A DNA stretch of 64,000 bases from Phyllobacterium chamaecytisi (GTDB lineage Bacteria > Pseudomonadota > Alphaproteobacteria > Rhizobiales > Rhizobiaceae), in NCBI RefSeq assembly GCF_020164455.1, contig NZ_JAIQWW010000006.1, positions 248,001 to 312,000 on the forward strand, in the 5' to 3' direction. This document shows positions 24,263 through 34,256 of the stretch, in pieces. Below the pieces are notes generated by a model. It worked only from the letters and a program-made list of their open reading frames with translations, did not search any database and was not told the DNA's origin. The first letter of the stretch is position 1. Every line of letters begins with the position of its first letter. The position numbers were made by a program, and so were the translations under genes.

Positions 24263-24279
24263 TCCCGCTCTCTCCGCCA
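24263..24279. repeat. attR core of the genomic island
   Basis: TCCCGCTCTCTCCGCCA, an exact copy of the tRNA-Ser 3' end (6890-6906). It also shares GTATAGTCC just upstream (24257-24265) with the left end (6953-6961). Confidence 0.85.
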
Positions 24280-24334
24280 GATATTTTTTACCCATAAAAC
24301 GTAATGATTTCAATGCTTTTGGTGAGCGGTCCAA

Positions 24335-24637
24335 ATGTCCAAGCAACGTCTTCTTATGACTACAACTGCCTTGTTCTTCTTTTCTCTCAGCCTTGTCGCC
24401 TGCACCGCCAACGACAATAATACCAATGGTGGTTCTGTGGATCGCTGCAATCCAATTGCTGCACAGACACTCGTTGGACGGTCGGGCGTAATGGAAAGCG
24501 AGGCAAAGTCAGTCACGGGAGCAGTTACGGTACGCCGAATATCGCCTGGAGATATGGTTACGCAAGATTTCCAGAAGGACCGGCTGACAATGGAAGTTGA
24601 CGGTCATGGTATCGTTATGCGAGCCGTCTGCGGCTAG
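24335..24637 (+). CDS. I78-family peptidase inhibitor, lipoprotein
   Basis: A 100-residue protein with a lipoprotein signal (FFFSLSLVAC, Cys about 23). The mature part matches the I78 inhibitor pattern: CNPIAAQTLVGRSG, then VTVRRISPGDMVTQDF and DRLTMEVDGHGIVMRAVCG, with the terminal Cys-Gly. I78 inhibitors are small periplasmic inhibitors of serine proteases of the subtilisin/trypsin type. It begins 55 bp outside attR, so it belongs to the chromosome rather than the island, yet it could restrain the island's exported serine proteases. No ribosome site of note. Confidence 0.8.
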   Translation: MSKQRLLMTTTALFFFSLSLVACTANDNNTNGGSVDRCNPIAAQTLVGRSGVMESEAKSVTGAVTVRRISPGDMVTQDFQKDRLTMEVDGHGIVMRAVCG

Positions 24638-24772
24638 TCGAATCCGATTGGTGCCCAAAAATCTACAATCGCCGATCTGATGCAAGAACGTCTAACTTAT
24701 ATGTTTGAAAGTCCGCTTTGCACCAAAAGCGGTCAACAACCTTCGTGAACTCCAGATTGGCATTTGCCACGG

Positions 24773-25558
24773 TTATTTCGATGATACGGACCATCCGCCA
24801 TCGACCAGCAAATTTAGTCCCGTGATGAGGGAGGCTGCCGGCGATGCTAGAAATACGACAGCACCCACGACGTCATTCGTTTCGCCGATCCGGCCCATGG
24901 GAATATGTGCAAGGGTTCTGTCATAAAAGTCTTTATTAGCCAGTGCGGGCCTCGTTCCGTCGGTCCATACGAATGTCGGCGCGACAGTGTTGACTGTGAT
25001 ACCGTGCGGCGCCCATTCAGCTGCGAGACAACGCATCAGGTGATTTATGGCGGCCTTGCTCATACAATAGATTGCCTCGCCGCGAAGCGTCACCGTACCA
25101 GCTTGGGAGCTTATGCTGATGATGCGGCCTGCCTTTTGTGCGATCATCTGCCGGCCAACGGTTTGGGTCATTAGGAAGGTGCCCTTGAGGTTCACCTGGA
25201 GAATCTCATCCACATCTGCCTCAGCAACACGCTCTGCAAGATCACCGGGTGCGACGCCAACGTTGTTCACAAGGACATCAATCCGTCCGAACCTCTCAAT
25301 CGCCTTGGCGATGGACGTCTCTATCTGATCTCGTTGTGAAATATCCAGCTGGACGGGAAGGACTTTCCTTCCCATACCTTCTATTTCCTCGATCAGTTCC
25401 CTGGACGCAGCAACGTTGCGCAATCCGAGAACAATATCGGAGCCCGCGGCAGCGCACGCGAGGGCGCAAGCTCTGCCTATCCCGCGAGATGCGCCTGTCA
25501 CCAAAGTCACTTTTCCTGCAAGGCCAAAATCCGGGGCATGTTTAAGCTGATCTGCCAT
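24773..25558 (-). CDS. SDR-family oxidoreductase
   Basis: Short-chain dehydrogenase of about 261 residues from the ATG at 25556-25558, chosen because GGAGG lies just upstream. Rossmann motif TGASRGIG near the N-terminus, NNVGVAPG and catalytic YCMSKAA (YxxxK), C-terminal GLNLLVDGGW. NAD(P)-dependent oxidation of a secondary alcohol, probably a polyol or sugar, given the neighbouring sugar kinase, second SDR and ABC importer on the same strand. Exact substrate not determinable. About 75 bp separates it from the kinase gene, so it is likely the last gene of that operon. Confidence 0.9.
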   Translation of the reverse strand: MADQLKHAPDFGLAGKVTLVTGASRGIGRACALACAAAGSDIVLGLRNVAASRELIEEIEGMGRKVLPVQLDISQRDQIETSIAKAIERFGRIDVLVNNVGVAPGDLAERVAEADVDEILQVNLKGTFLMTQTVGRQMIAQKAGRIISISSQAGTVTLRGEAIYCMSKAAINHLMRCLAAEWAPHGITVNTVAPTFVWTDGTRPALANKDFYDRTLAHIPMGRIGETNDVVGAVVFLASPAASLITGLNLLVDGGWSVSSK

Positions 25559-25632
25559 GGTACTCCTCCGGAGTGATATATTCACATCTTACCAAGCGAT
25601 AAGATAGCTGGCACGCGAGTAAAGTTCGAGCT

Positions 25633-27279
25633 CTACGGCTGCAATCCCATCCGAAGCTCCGTCCTTATCTCCCGATCGACCGACTGGAGCCTTTTGAAGA
25701 TGCTATAGCGTATTTCGTGGACCCTCTTGAGTGTGCCTTGGGCGGGCTCGAAGACTCGCGAGATCCTTGACATGGCAGTCATCGCATCGGCCAAGTTCGC
25801 GCGATGACCAGAAGCCACCGCGGCCAGCATGGCCGAGCCGAGCAAAACAGGCTCAGGATTGTCAATTACCGCCACCCGGACACCTGTAGCATCGGCTAAC
25901 AACTGCCTGACGAGGTCGCTCTGCGCCGCGCCACCGCTGGCGATGATGAGGTCGATCGGAATTCCGTCGTCGCCCAGTTTGATCAGAAGCTGCCTAAGCC
26001 CGTAGCCTATGCCGCAGAGCCCGGCGATGTACAATGCAACGAGGTCGGGTATCCCCGCGTCAAGGCTCAAACCAGCTACGACTGCGCGTGCATCCGGATC
26101 GGCGTTCGGCGATCTGTTTCCCAGAAACTCCGGAACGACATGGATCCGACGTGCCAGAGCCATAACATCCTCTTGTTTGCTGCACATTTTGGACGCCTCT
26201 GCGTCAAGCCAACCGACAAGCGATGTCCCGGCCGCTTCGGCAAGCCCGGTGGCAGATGCCGACGCTGGATGCATTGCCACGAGGTGGTCGATCGCGGCAC
26301 CGGCGGCCGATTGTCCGCCTTCGTTAAGCCATAGATCGGGGATCATGGCGGAAAAGTATGGCCCCCATACACCATTTACAAAAACGGGCTCTTGACTGGA
26401 CGCCATGGAACAAGCCGAGGTGCCGAATATGTACGCAAGGCGGCGACCGATATCCGAGGTCACCCCCTCTCCGGCCGCCCCCAAAGTCCCGAGGCCGCCG
26501 GCATGCGCATCGATCAGAGATGCGGCGACGGCGGTCCCCGGCTGCAATCCCAGCTCCGCAGCGGCCGTTTCAGTCAAACCGGAAGCCAGCCGTGTACCCG
26601 GCTGCGCGATCTCGGTCCCAATTCTGGCGAACCGCTCCGCAACCAGTTCCTCCAAACCGATCTTGTTGAAATAGTCCGAATCCCAGCGATTTTCGTGGGC
26701 AAGATAAGTCCATTTGCACGTGACGGTGCAGGTCGAGCGCGTCAAACAGCCGGTTGCCCGCCATGTCAGATAATCGGCGAGGTCGAAAAAGTGCTCGGCG
26801 GCAGCAAAGGAGTCCGGCAGATTGCGCTTCAACCACAAAAGTTTCGGCGTCTCCATTTCGGGTGAGATACGACCACCCACGTACCTCAGGACTTCGTGCC
26901 CGCCGGCATTGATCTCCTCTGCTTCGCCAGCGGCGCGGTGGTCCATCCAGACAATGATGTTTCGCTTCGGATCGCCCGAACTTCCGACCGCAACCGGGGA
27001 GCCATCGGCTGTGACGGCGACGAGCGAACATGTGGCGTCGAATCCCAGACCCCGGATGTCGGCTGTATCGACACCGGAAGCCGCCACTGCCTCCCTCACG
27101 CTTGTCGACACTGCACTCCAGATATCTTCGCTTGATTGCTCGACGACGTCGCCTGCCTCTTGCCAGATGTTGATCGGGCGCTTCGCCACGGCAAGCAGAG
27201 TGCCATTCTCGTCAAAGACCCCCGCGCGAGCGCTGCCCGTTCCGACGTCGACACCGATAAAGTGGGCGGCCATCTTCAC
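25633..27279 (-). CDS. FGGY-family pentulose kinase (D-ribulokinase-like)
   Basis: A 548-residue kinase. The N-terminal [15 protein letters not shown] is the phosphate-binding motif; [12 protein letters not shown] holds the putative catalytic Asp; [22 protein letters not shown] is the second FGGY signature. Residue patterns ([37 protein letters not shown]) are closest to D-ribulokinases. It phosphorylates a ketopentose from ATP. Its start overlaps the preceding SDR gene by 4 bp; an alternative ATG two codons in is possible. Together with the SDRs this suggests polyol to ketose to ketose phosphate. Confidence 0.88.
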   Translation of the reverse strand: MKMAAHFIGVDVGTGSARAGVFDENGTLLAVAKRPINIWQEAGDVVEQSSEDIWSAVSTSVREAVAASGVDTADIRGLGFDATCSLVAVTADGSPVAVGSSGDPKRNIIVWMDHRAAGEAEEINAGGHEVLRYVGGRISPEMETPKLLWLKRNLPDSFAAAEHFFDLADYLTWRATGCLTRSTCTVTCKWTYLAHENRWDSDYFNKIGLEELVAERFARIGTEIAQPGTRLASGLTETAAAELGLQPGTAVAASLIDAHAGGLGTLGAAGEGVTSDIGRRLAYIFGTSACSMASSQEPVFVNGVWGPYFSAMIPDLWLNEGGQSAAGAAIDHLVAMHPASASATGLAEAAGTSLVGWLDAEASKMCSKQEDVMALARRIHVVPEFLGNRSPNADPDARAVVAGLSLDAGIPDLVALYIAGLCGIGYGLRQLLIKLGDDGIPIDLIIASGGAAQSDLVRQLLADATGVRVAVIDNPEPVLLGSAMLAAVASGHRANLADAMTAMSRISRVFEPAQGTLKRVHEIRYSIFKRLQSVDREIRTELRMGLQP

Positions 27280-28004
27280 AAGTCCGAACTGAAGGGCAGA
27301 ATGACCAAATCGCGGATGGTGACGTTGCGCGGTCTGGACAACATGAACAACACAGCCTCCGCCACTTCGCTTGCTTCCATCAACCCTCCCGCCGCGATCG
27401 CGTCGTCGAGCTTCTCCTTGGGCCAGTCGCTAATCAAAGCGGTAATTACCGGGCCTGGCGCTACCGCACCCACCCGGATGCCGTGCTTTGCCACTTGGCG
27501 TCGAACCGTATGAACGAATGCTTGCACCGCATATTTTGATGCTGTGTAGATCGGTTCCCCTACCACCGGAACCAGGCCGGCGATGGAGCTGGTCATGATG
27601 ATGTCGCCGCTTTTGCGCCCTACCATATGAGGCAGCACGGCTTGGACCGATCGGAATGCAGCGTTGATATTGAGGTTGAGCATTCGGTCCCAGGCATCCG
27701 GGTCTCCATCCACAACTTCCCCGCCCACGTAAGAGCCGGCATTGGCGTGGAAGATATCGAGACGCCCGAACTTCTCCAGGATACGTGGCAGCATTGTCGA
27801 AACTTCGGCCGGCTTCGTCAGGTCGACGACCACGGGATAGGCTTGTGGCCCCAATTCTGAACATAATTTGTTCAAGGTGTCCTCTGCCCTGTCGACGAGT
27901 GCGACGCTGACCCCTTCGCGCAGTAAATATTTGGCACATTCGAGGCCGATTCCGGAGGCTGCGCCGGTAATGGCTGCGACCTTTCCTGACAGTTCCTGTT
28001 TCAT
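27276..28004 (-). CDS. SDR-family oxidoreductase (polyol dehydrogenase-like)
   Basis: About 242 residues from the ATG at 28002-28004 (AAGG upstream; the longer frame to 28103 runs into the permease region and has no site). TGAASGIG Rossmann motif, NAGSYVGG, catalytic YTASKYAV. Similar to sorbitol/ribitol-type dehydrogenases of the SDR class. It overlaps the kinase start by 4 bp and follows the permease gene by about 30 bp, so transporter and enzymes are one operon. Likely converts the imported polyol to a ketose in the cytoplasm. Confidence 0.9.
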   Translation of the reverse strand: MKQELSGKVAAITGAASGIGLECAKYLLREGVSVALVDRAEDTLNKLCSELGPQAYPVVVDLTKPAEVSTMLPRILEKFGRLDIFHANAGSYVGGEVVDGDPDAWDRMLNLNINAAFRSVQAVLPHMVGRKSGDIIMTSSIAGLVPVVGEPIYTASKYAVQAFVHTVRRQVAKHGIRVGAVAPGPVITALISDWPKEKLDDAIAAGGLMEASEVAEAVLFMLSRPRNVTIRDLVILPFSSDL

Positions 28005-28032
28005 GGCAAACCTTACTTGTGAGAACGTTGCA

Positions 28033-29292
28033 TTATGCGCGACCGTGGGAAACTCTCGACCGGCGCGCCAAAGAATCGACGATGACGGCGATTGCAAGGA
28101 CACCGCCCGTGATCATGTACCGAAGAGAAGATGACAGATCGAGAAGCGTCAGGCCGTTGGCGATCGACTGGATCACGATGATGCCGAGCAACGCTGAGTA
28201 GGCATTGCCCCGTCCGCCGAACAAACTCGTTCCACCGATGACAGCCGCTGCTATAGCATTGAGATTGACGTCGCCGGTACCGGCTTGCTGGCTTGCAGAC
28301 GCCAGGCGGGAGGCCGAAAGCACGCCGCCGAGTGCCGCCAACATCGAACAGAGCACGAAGGCGCTGGCGTAGATGCGCCGGACGTTGATGCCGGCACGGC
28401 GAGCGGCCTCGCGGTTTCCGCCTACCGCTGTCATTGACCGGCCCCACTGGGTGCGCGTCAACGCATAGTTCATCAACATCACCAGTCCCACGAAAAGACC
28501 GAACATCCAGGGAATACCGCGATCCTGATTCAGGTAGAGCACGATGATCTCCAGCACCAATGTTGTAACGGCGGCGCGAAGGACAATACTCCCCAACGAC
28601 GGTGCGGATAAATTGGCTTCGCGGCGGCGAGAAATCGTGCGAATGCCCGTCGCGAGCATCACCACGCCAGGGACCGCAGCGAGGACATGGGCCAAAAAGT
28701 GGGGCATCACCAACATCTGCCCGAAATTGACCATGGCTGACCCATACGGCAGGTTGATCGAGCCGGTGGAGCCGAGGATATAAAGCTGCATCCCCAAGAC
28801 CGCCAGCAAACCGGAAAGCGTCGCGACGAAGCTTGGCATGCCCAGGCGATTGTATAAGAGCGCATAAAGCGACCCGATGAGGCCCCCGACGGCAACGGCG
28901 GCGAGGATGGCCAGGGCGACCGGCCAACCTTGGTTGACCCATAGCGTGCCGACAATGGCCGAGGCAAAGCCGCTGATCGATCCTACAGAAAGATCGATCT
29001 CACCCACCATAAGCACGCACACGATACCGAGCGCGATGACGCCGACTGTGGAGCAGTCGAACAGCAGGTTGACGAGGTTGTTGCTCGACAGAAATATCGG
29101 ATTGAGGCTGGCAAATACGGTCCATATCAAGGCCAGTCCGACCACGACGGGAAGCGAACCGAGGTCACCGGACCGCACGCGGTCGATGAAGCCGCGGACG
29201 GCACCGCCAATACCCGCTTCATGCTTCAGGCGCTCGTCGCTGCGATCCAACATAACGGCTGGGAGTGCATTGTCTTTGAGGTTACCCGTCAT
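28033..29292 (-). CDS. Ribose/xylose-type ABC importer permease
   Basis: Inner-membrane permease of 419 residues, XylH/RbsC (CUT2) class, with about ten or more hydrophobic segments. The motif [15 protein letters not shown] (about 97-111) is the diagnostic substrate-side loop, and [18 protein letters not shown] is the conserved cytoplasmic coupling region. GGGG ribosome site before the ATG. It overlaps the ATPase gene by 4 bp. The long form (419 residues) is typical of XylH rather than RbsC. Confidence 0.94.
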   Translation of the reverse strand: MTGNLKDNALPAVMLDRSDERLKHEAGIGGAVRGFIDRVRSGDLGSLPVVVGLALIWTVFASLNPIFLSSNNLVNLLFDCSTVGVIALGIVCVLMVGEIDLSVGSISGFASAIVGTLWVNQGWPVALAILAAVAVGGLIGSLYALLYNRLGMPSFVATLSGLLAVLGMQLYILGSTGSINLPYGSAMVNFGQMLVMPHFLAHVLAAVPGVVMLATGIRTISRRREANLSAPSLGSIVLRAAVTTLVLEIIVLYLNQDRGIPWMFGLFVGLVMLMNYALTRTQWGRSMTAVGGNREAARRAGINVRRIYASAFVLCSMLAALGGVLSASRLASASQQAGTGDVNLNAIAAAVIGGTSLFGGRGNAYSALLGIIVIQSIANGLTLLDLSSSLRYMITGGVLAIAVIVDSLARRSRVSHGRA

Positions 29293-30119
29293 GGCTGTCC
29301 CCCTTCAGAAAGCTGCTGCTCGGCGTGACGCCGCTCTTCCCTTCGCGTGACGGAGTTGTCGACTGCGCCGGTGATTGCACCGACCAGTTCCTGGTTCGTC
29401 GCATCAGGATAGAACACACCATTGTTGCGACCGAGCCTCAGGACTACGATCCGGTCAGCAACGGCACGGACGTCTTCCATGTTGTGGCTGATCATGATGA
29501 CGCCGAGGCCGCGATCGCGTACTCTTTCGATCAGGTTCAGTACTTCGGCAGTCTGCGCTACGCCCAGGGCCGCGGTTGGTTCGTCAAGAAGAATAAGTTT
29601 CGGTTCGAGCAGTAGCGACCTGGCGATTGCAACGGTTTGGCGCTGCCCCCCGGAGAGCGACGCGATTGGAATGCGGACGCTCGGGATTCGCGCGGAAAGT
29701 TCGTTCAGCAGCGTCCAGGACCTGACTTCCATCGCCGTTTCGTCAAGCTGCATCGGTTTAAGCTCGCGTCCGAGAAAAATGTTGGCGACGACGTCCAGGT
29801 TCTCGCATAGCGCCAAGTCCTGGAACACCGTGGCGATGCCGAGGTTGAGCGCTGCGCTCGGGTCGGTCATCGTAACGGGCTGGCCGCGGAAGGTGATCGT
29901 TCCAGCTGTCGGTTGATGCACGCCCGCGAGTGTCTTCACCAAGGTTGATTTCCCGGCTCCGTTGTCCCCGACGAGGGCAACGACCTCGCCCGCATGGACA
30001 TCGAGATCAATGTCGGTGAGAGCCGAAACGGCGCCAAAACTCTTGGAGATGCCCCGCAGGCTAAGCACCATTTCGCCCGCAGGCGTTTTTCGGTCGATGG
30101 TTTCGGTCATTCGCGGCAT
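29289..30119 (-). CDS. Ribose/xylose-type ABC importer ATPase (single domain)
   Basis: A 276-residue ATPase with Walker A VGDNGAGKSTL, signature SLSGGQRQTVAIARS and Walker B LILLDEPTAALG. Unlike classic RbsA/XylG (about 500 residues, two domains), it has one nucleotide-binding domain, as in the FrcA-type importers common in rhizobia, so it should work as a homodimer. An ATG three codons inside (30110) has better ribosome-site spacing and may be the true start. Overlaps the permease gene downstream by 4 bp. Confidence 0.94.
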   Translation of the reverse strand: MPRMTETIDRKTPAGEMVLSLRGISKSFGAVSALTDIDLDVHAGEVVALVGDNGAGKSTLVKTLAGVHQPTAGTITFRGQPVTMTDPSAALNLGIATVFQDLALCENLDVVANIFLGRELKPMQLDETAMEVRSWTLLNELSARIPSVRIPIASLSGGQRQTVAIARSLLLEPKLILLDEPTAALGVAQTAEVLNLIERVRDRGLGVIMISHNMEDVRAVADRIVVLRLGRNNGVFYPDATNQELVGAITGAVDNSVTRREERRHAEQQLSEGGQP

Positions 30120-30193
30120 GCCTTTCCGATACGGCTGGACAAGGGAAGTTTCCGGCCGCGAACACCGCCGCCGGAACTTTCCGCTTCATCAGT

Positions 30194-31252
30194 TCATCCA
30201 CCAATGCCCAATTTTTTGCATCCCTCGGCATAGCGATCGACGCAAAGCTGTTCAGCTTTCATGATGTTCTTGTCGATGATCTCCGCTTTCAGGTTTTCCG
30301 CCGTGACGACGGCGGGAATGAACAGCTGGGACGGGGTGTCGTACAAAGTCACGTCAGACTTTGGCGTCTCGCCTGCCAGCAATTTCACTGCAGCGTTGGC
30401 TGCTGCAGCCGCGACGATTTCACTGGGCTTGGAAATCGTGTTGTACTGGTCCCCCGAGATGATCAGCTGGAGCGCTGCAATCGTCGCGTCGTTGCCGGTC
30501 ACCGGCGGAACCGGATCCACACCAGCTGCCTTCAACGCTGCGATCGCCCCACCGCCGGTTCCGTCGTTTGCCGCGACAATCCCCACGATTTTCTTTCCGA
30601 AGCGAGTGACTTGTCCGCTCGTCCATTGCTGCGCCTTTGGCGGAGCCCATTCCGGCGTGTCGTATTCAGCCAGGATTTTATAGCCGCTGTTGTCCAGACC
30701 GGCATGAATACCCTTTTTGATCAGTCCCGCCGCAGCGTCGGTCGGGGAGCCGTTGATCTGCAGTACGCCGCCGTCCGCAGCAGCCACCCCCTTTGCCTTC
30801 AGATGCTCGACCAGTGAATCCGCGATCGCTTTGCCGATGCCTTCATTGTTGAACGAAACGTAGAAGTCGGCCTTTGCGTCCGGAATGGGCCGGTCGTAAG
30901 CAATGACCTTGATGCCTTGCGCTTGGGCCTGCTTGACCAGCGATGCAGCGGCCGTAGAATCGACGGGATCGAGCACGATAACCTTCGCGCCTTGCGACAC
31001 GACGGAGTTAAATTGCTGCTGCTGACGCGAAGCATCGGCGTCGGCGTTCTGGTAAACAACCTTGCAGTCAGCGCATAGCTTTTTCATTTCGGCGATGAAG
31101 CCGGGGGCGTCGTGCTCCTCATATCTAGTCGAGGCTTGATCCGGCATTAAAAAGGCGACTGTAGCACCTGACTGGGCAAATGCCGATACACTGCCGAGAA
31201 GACCGGCGACAAGCGCTGCGGCTCCGGTCATTTTAATTGCGATTCTCGTCAT
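30194..31252 (-). CDS. Ribose/xylose-type ABC importer substrate-binding protein
   Basis: Periplasmic protein of about 352 residues from the ATG at 31250-31252, with GGGAGA upstream. Signal peptide ends at VSAFA. The fold is XylF-like: VAFLMPDQASTRYEEHDAPGF, DPVDSTAAASLV, VIAYDRPIPDAKADFYVSFNN (the Asp-Arg pair contacts sugar hydroxyls), VTGNDATIAALQ. XylF-type proteins bind xylose or other aldo- or polyol sugars. First gene of the polyol/pentose operon; the AraC regulator lies about 180 bp upstream on the same strand. Confidence 0.94.
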   Translation of the reverse strand: MTRIAIKMTGAAALVAGLLGSVSAFAQSGATVAFLMPDQASTRYEEHDAPGFIAEMKKLCADCKVVYQNADADASRQQQQFNSVVSQGAKVIVLDPVDSTAAASLVKQAQAQGIKVIAYDRPIPDAKADFYVSFNNEGIGKAIADSLVEHLKAKGVAAADGGVLQINGSPTDAAAGLIKKGIHAGLDNSGYKILAEYDTPEWAPPKAQQWTSGQVTRFGKKIVGIVAANDGTGGGAIAALKAAGVDPVPPVTGNDATIAALQLIISGDQYNTISKPSEIVAAAAANAAVKLLAGETPKSDVTLYDTPSQLFIPAVVTAENLKAEIIDKNIMKAEQLCVDRYAEGCKKLGIGG

Positions 31253-31434
31253 AGAATTTCTCCCTTGTCGTTTGATGATGGTTTTTTGCGTTCCCGCTTT
31301 CATTCTAAAGCATGTTGAATCTGGCCATGGGCGATGACTTGCCGTTTGCCATCCAGAAAATTGGCAAAGCGATCCCGACGGCGCGCAGCTGCGCTCCGCA
31401 CTTCTCGCCGATTTTGGTCCTCCCTTTCCTCCTC

Positions 31435-32319
31435 TTATGCGGCCTCCACCGCTCTGACGTTCTGTGCCAACAATGTTTTAAAGCGCGAAGGGGCCATCCC
31501 CTTTTGCGCCAGGAAATGGCGATTGAAGTTGGAAATATTGTTGAAACCCGCCGCGAAACAGATGTCGGTAATGGTCATCGCGGGCTCGCTCATCAGCAGA
31601 TGGCACGCGAAATTAATGCGCAGCCGATTGACGTACTGGACGAGCGCCATGCCGGTGTGGCGGCGAAAACTGCGCGAGAAAGCACTGGCGCTTTGTCCCG
31701 TCAGGCCGGCGAGATCTCCTTCGCTGAAGGGTTCAGTCAAGTGGCTGTTTATGTACAAAAGAGCCTGGTTGACACCAGCCGACATGAATCCAGACGGATC
31801 GGGCATGTATCGGGAGCTTGCCAGCGAACGCGTTCCCGCTGCGGAACTCATCGCATTCAACACCCCGATAAAGAGTTCGATGCGCCGCAAGCCTTTGGCT
31901 GCTACTAGTTCCTTCAGCATTGGTCCGACTACGCCCGCCGTCGCTGCAGAAAACAGCGCTCCGCGCCGACTGAGCTCCAACATAGGTAGGCACGCCGCCA
32001 GTTCGGGGAATACGTTGCTGGCGTCAGTTATGAACGCTTCGTTGAATTGCACCACCCTGCCCCGCAAGGGTATGCAGGTGCCGGCAGGAATGTTGCTTAC
32101 CCAGTTATGCGGCAAATTGGGGCCGGTGAGAACCAGATTGCCCGGTTCGAACTCACCGATGAAGTCGCCTACGAAATATCGCCCGCTTGTCGCGACGACG
32201 TGATGTATTTCGTATTCTGGATGAAAGTGCCAGCGTACGGTGTGGAAGGGATAGCCGTGCTCCCAGGCCTTGAACGACTCGCCACGACCGATCTGGACTA
32301 CTTCCAAATCTGGATTCAC
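31435..32319 (-). CDS. AraC-family transcriptional regulator
   Basis: A 294-residue regulator with an N-terminal cupin-like sensing domain (residues about 15-90: WHFHPEYEIHHVV, GPNLPHNW) and a C-terminal AraC double helix-turn-helix (about 195-285: FSEGDLAGLTGQSASAFSRSFRRHTGM and ITDICFAAGFNNISNFNRHFLAQKGMAPSRFK). It probably controls the adjacent importer/polyol operon, which it precedes on the same strand; the ligand is expected to be the imported sugar or polyol. The 287-bp gap to the divergent peptidase gene (32320-32606) contains a small hairpin GCTTC-GAAA-GAAGC at 32471-32484. Confidence 0.92.
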   Translation of the reverse strand: MNPDLEVVQIGRGESFKAWEHGYPFHTVRWHFHPEYEIHHVVATSGRYFVGDFIGEFEPGNLVLTGPNLPHNWVSNIPAGTCIPLRGRVVQFNEAFITDASNVFPELAACLPMLELSRRGALFSAATAGVVGPMLKELVAAKGLRRIELFIGVLNAMSSAAGTRSLASSRYMPDPSGFMSAGVNQALLYINSHLTEPFSEGDLAGLTGQSASAFSRSFRRHTGMALVQYVNRLRINFACHLLMSEPAMTITDICFAAGFNNISNFNRHFLAQKGMAPSRFKTLLAQNVRAVEAA

Positions 32320-32606
32320 TTGAATCTCCTCCCTGCGCCTCTCAATCTTGCGGTCCTATTCGGACGCCTCCTCCCAGAAGCATTTTCACAAGCGCGGTTG
32401 AAACCTAGCTGTCATATAGCCCGAAGGCTACTACGGTAGCGCCACATGACTGATACTTTTTTGACATTTTGCTTCGAAAGAAGCGCTGTTTCGCACATGC
32501 GAACAGGAAGGCGACTGTCCGATTGCCATTACAAGGCAACCACCGAAGCGCCCACGGCAATAGTACCGATGTTGACATCTTCGGCCCGGCGATTCATCAA
32601 AGGTCT

Positions 32607-33224
32607 ATGAAATCGCAGGAACTACTGCTCGCGTCAGAGCTCACCTCAGGTTTTCCAAAAATCCGTTCGATCCTCGCGGACAGACTTGCGGGCACGAAAC
32701 TCATGATCGTGCCCACGGCAGCTTACGGCGAAGGATGGAAGCCGGATTACGAGGGCCACTACCGCCCATTTGAAGAAATCGGCTTTGAGGTTATTGACTA
32801 TGACCTCGTCGGCAAGACGGCGGATGAGGTGAAGGCCGCACTCGGTAAGGTCAGTGCCGTTTACATGAGCGGAGGTAACACCTTCTACCTCCTCGACCAA
32901 ATGCGCAAAAGCGGCTTCTTTGATCACGTGCGCGAACGGATTAGGGAAGGACTGATCTATATCGGCTCAAGCGCCGGCTCGATTGTCGTGACACCGGACA
33001 TCGGTTACGCGGACGCCCTGGACGACCGATCAAAGGCGGAGCAAAACAACGATATTGGTCTCAATCTGGTGAATTTTTCAATCCTGCCGCACATGGATCA
33101 TGCCAGCTTCAGCGCTTTGGTTCAGAAAACCTATAACGCGTTTGAGGGCAACGGGACGATGTGCCTCGGCCTCAACGATGATCAGGTCATCCACGTTGTG
33201 GGCGATTCATTCAAGGTGATTTGA
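32607..33224 (+). CDS. Peptidase E (S51 alpha-aspartyl dipeptidase)
   Basis: A 205-residue serine peptidase of family S51 from ATG 32607; the upstream part of the open frame is non-coding in style. The nucleophile Ser lies in YIGSSAGSIV (about 120), preceded by MSGGNTFYLL and followed by ILPHMDHASF with the expected His. Cleaves Asp-Xaa dipeptides in the cytoplasm. It stands alone, divergent from the AraC gene and convergent with the amino acid importer. The 257-bp gap after it (33225-33481) shows no gene. Confidence 0.9.
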   Translation: MKSQELLLASELTSGFPKIRSILADRLAGTKLMIVPTAAYGEGWKPDYEGHYRPFEEIGFEVIDYDLVGKTADEVKAALGKVSAVYMSGGNTFYLLDQMRKSGFFDHVRERIREGLIYIGSSAGSIVVTPDIGYADALDDRSKAEQNNDIGLNLVNFSILPHMDHASFSALVQKTYNAFEGNGTMCLGLNDDQVIHVVGDSFKVI

Positions 33225-33481
33225 GGCTAGCTAAACTTTCTCACAAAACAAAATACCGCTTCGCGCCATGAAAGTTATTCATGATTTCAGTTTTGCGCTA
33301 GTAGCGGACAGACATAATGCGGCCGCTGCTTTGCAGCGAAGCCGACCTGGTTTTGCATGTTATCAAGTCGCATCGCAGACTGTATATCCGGTTCTTGGCC
33401 TGTGAGGAGGGTGGCGACCTCGCGCATTGGAGGAAGCCGATCGCGTCAGTTCACAGCTGGGAAGCCTTAACGCTCGTTGGC

Positions 33482-34255
33482 TTAGAAGCTGTTACGCTCG
33501 TGATAGGTACGCAGGAACGACTGAATACGCGCATCCTCGGGACGATGCAGGATGCGATCGGGGCTCGCCACGCTGACCAGTTCGCCTTTTTCCATGAAGC
33601 CCACCTGATCCGCAACATGGGCAGCGAAACCCATTTCATGCGTTACAACCACCATCGTCATCCCCTCGCCAGCCAACGTCCTCATGACGCTCAGCACTTC
33701 GCCCACAAGTTCCGGGTCAAGCGCGGATGTCGGCTCATCGAAAAGCATCAGCTTGGGTTCCATGGCGATTGCGCGGGCAATTGCTACGCGCTGTTGCTGA
33801 CCACCGGAAAGCCGCGATGGATGGCTTGCGCTCTTGTCTGCCAGCCCAACCTTGGCCAGCGCCTCGCTGGCACGCCGATCCGCATCGGCTTTCGATATTC
33901 GGCGCACGCGGATCAACCCTTCAGCCACATTCTCCCTGGCGGTCATGTGCGGCCAGAGGTTGAACTGCTGGAACACCATGCCGATCGATCGGCGCATCTC
34001 GCGGAGCCTGCGGCCTGACATCTTCTTGTTGGGCGCGTCATAGCCGATAAGCTGACCGTCAATGCGGACTTCACCGGAATCATACTCTTCGAGGAAATTT
34101 ATGCAGCGAAGGAGGGTCGACTTTCCCGAACCCGAAGGGCCAATGAGACAGGTGACCTTGCCCGGCGGTATCGACAGATCGATGTCTTTCAACGCTTGAA
34201 ACTTGCCGTAGTACTTGTTGACCTTGCGCATTTCGACTGATGACGCAGCGAGCAT
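33482..34255 (-). CDS. Polar amino acid ABC importer ATPase
   Basis: A 257-residue ATPase of the HisP/GlnQ class: Walker A IGPSGSGKST, Q-loop FQQFNLWPH, signature LSGGQQQRVAIARA, Walker B LMLFDEPTSALDPE and switch VVTHEMGFA. Last gene of a four-gene minus-strand operon (binding protein, two permeases, ATPase). Energises uptake of an amino acid or opine-like compound; the substrate is not readable. Confidence 0.95.
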   Translation of the reverse strand: MLAASSVEMRKVNKYYGKFQALKDIDLSIPPGKVTCLIGPSGSGKSTLLRCINFLEEYDSGEVRIDGQLIGYDAPNKKMSGRRLREMRRSIGMVFQQFNLWPHMTARENVAEGLIRVRRISKADADRRASEALAKVGLADKSASHPSRLSGGQQQRVAIARAIAMEPKLMLFDEPTSALDPELVGEVLSVMRTLAGEGMTMVVVTHEMGFAAHVADQVGFMEKGELVSVASPDRILHRPEDARIQSFLRTYHERNSF

Positions 34256-34256
34256 C

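Larger units (their letters stand above)
6890..24279. mobile_element. Integrative genomic island in tRNA-Ser (about 17.4 kb)
   Basis: Bounded by the 17-bp direct repeats and carrying a tyrosine integrase (22776-24176) at the right end. No conjugation, replication-initiator or virion genes are visible, so it is a defence/accessory island rather than a complete conjugative element or prophage. Content differs sharply from the flanks: no transporter operons, many orphan proteins, lower GC in 7-13 kb, plus restriction-like and toxin-antitoxin genes. A serine recombinase inside it suggests a composite history. Confidence 0.85.
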
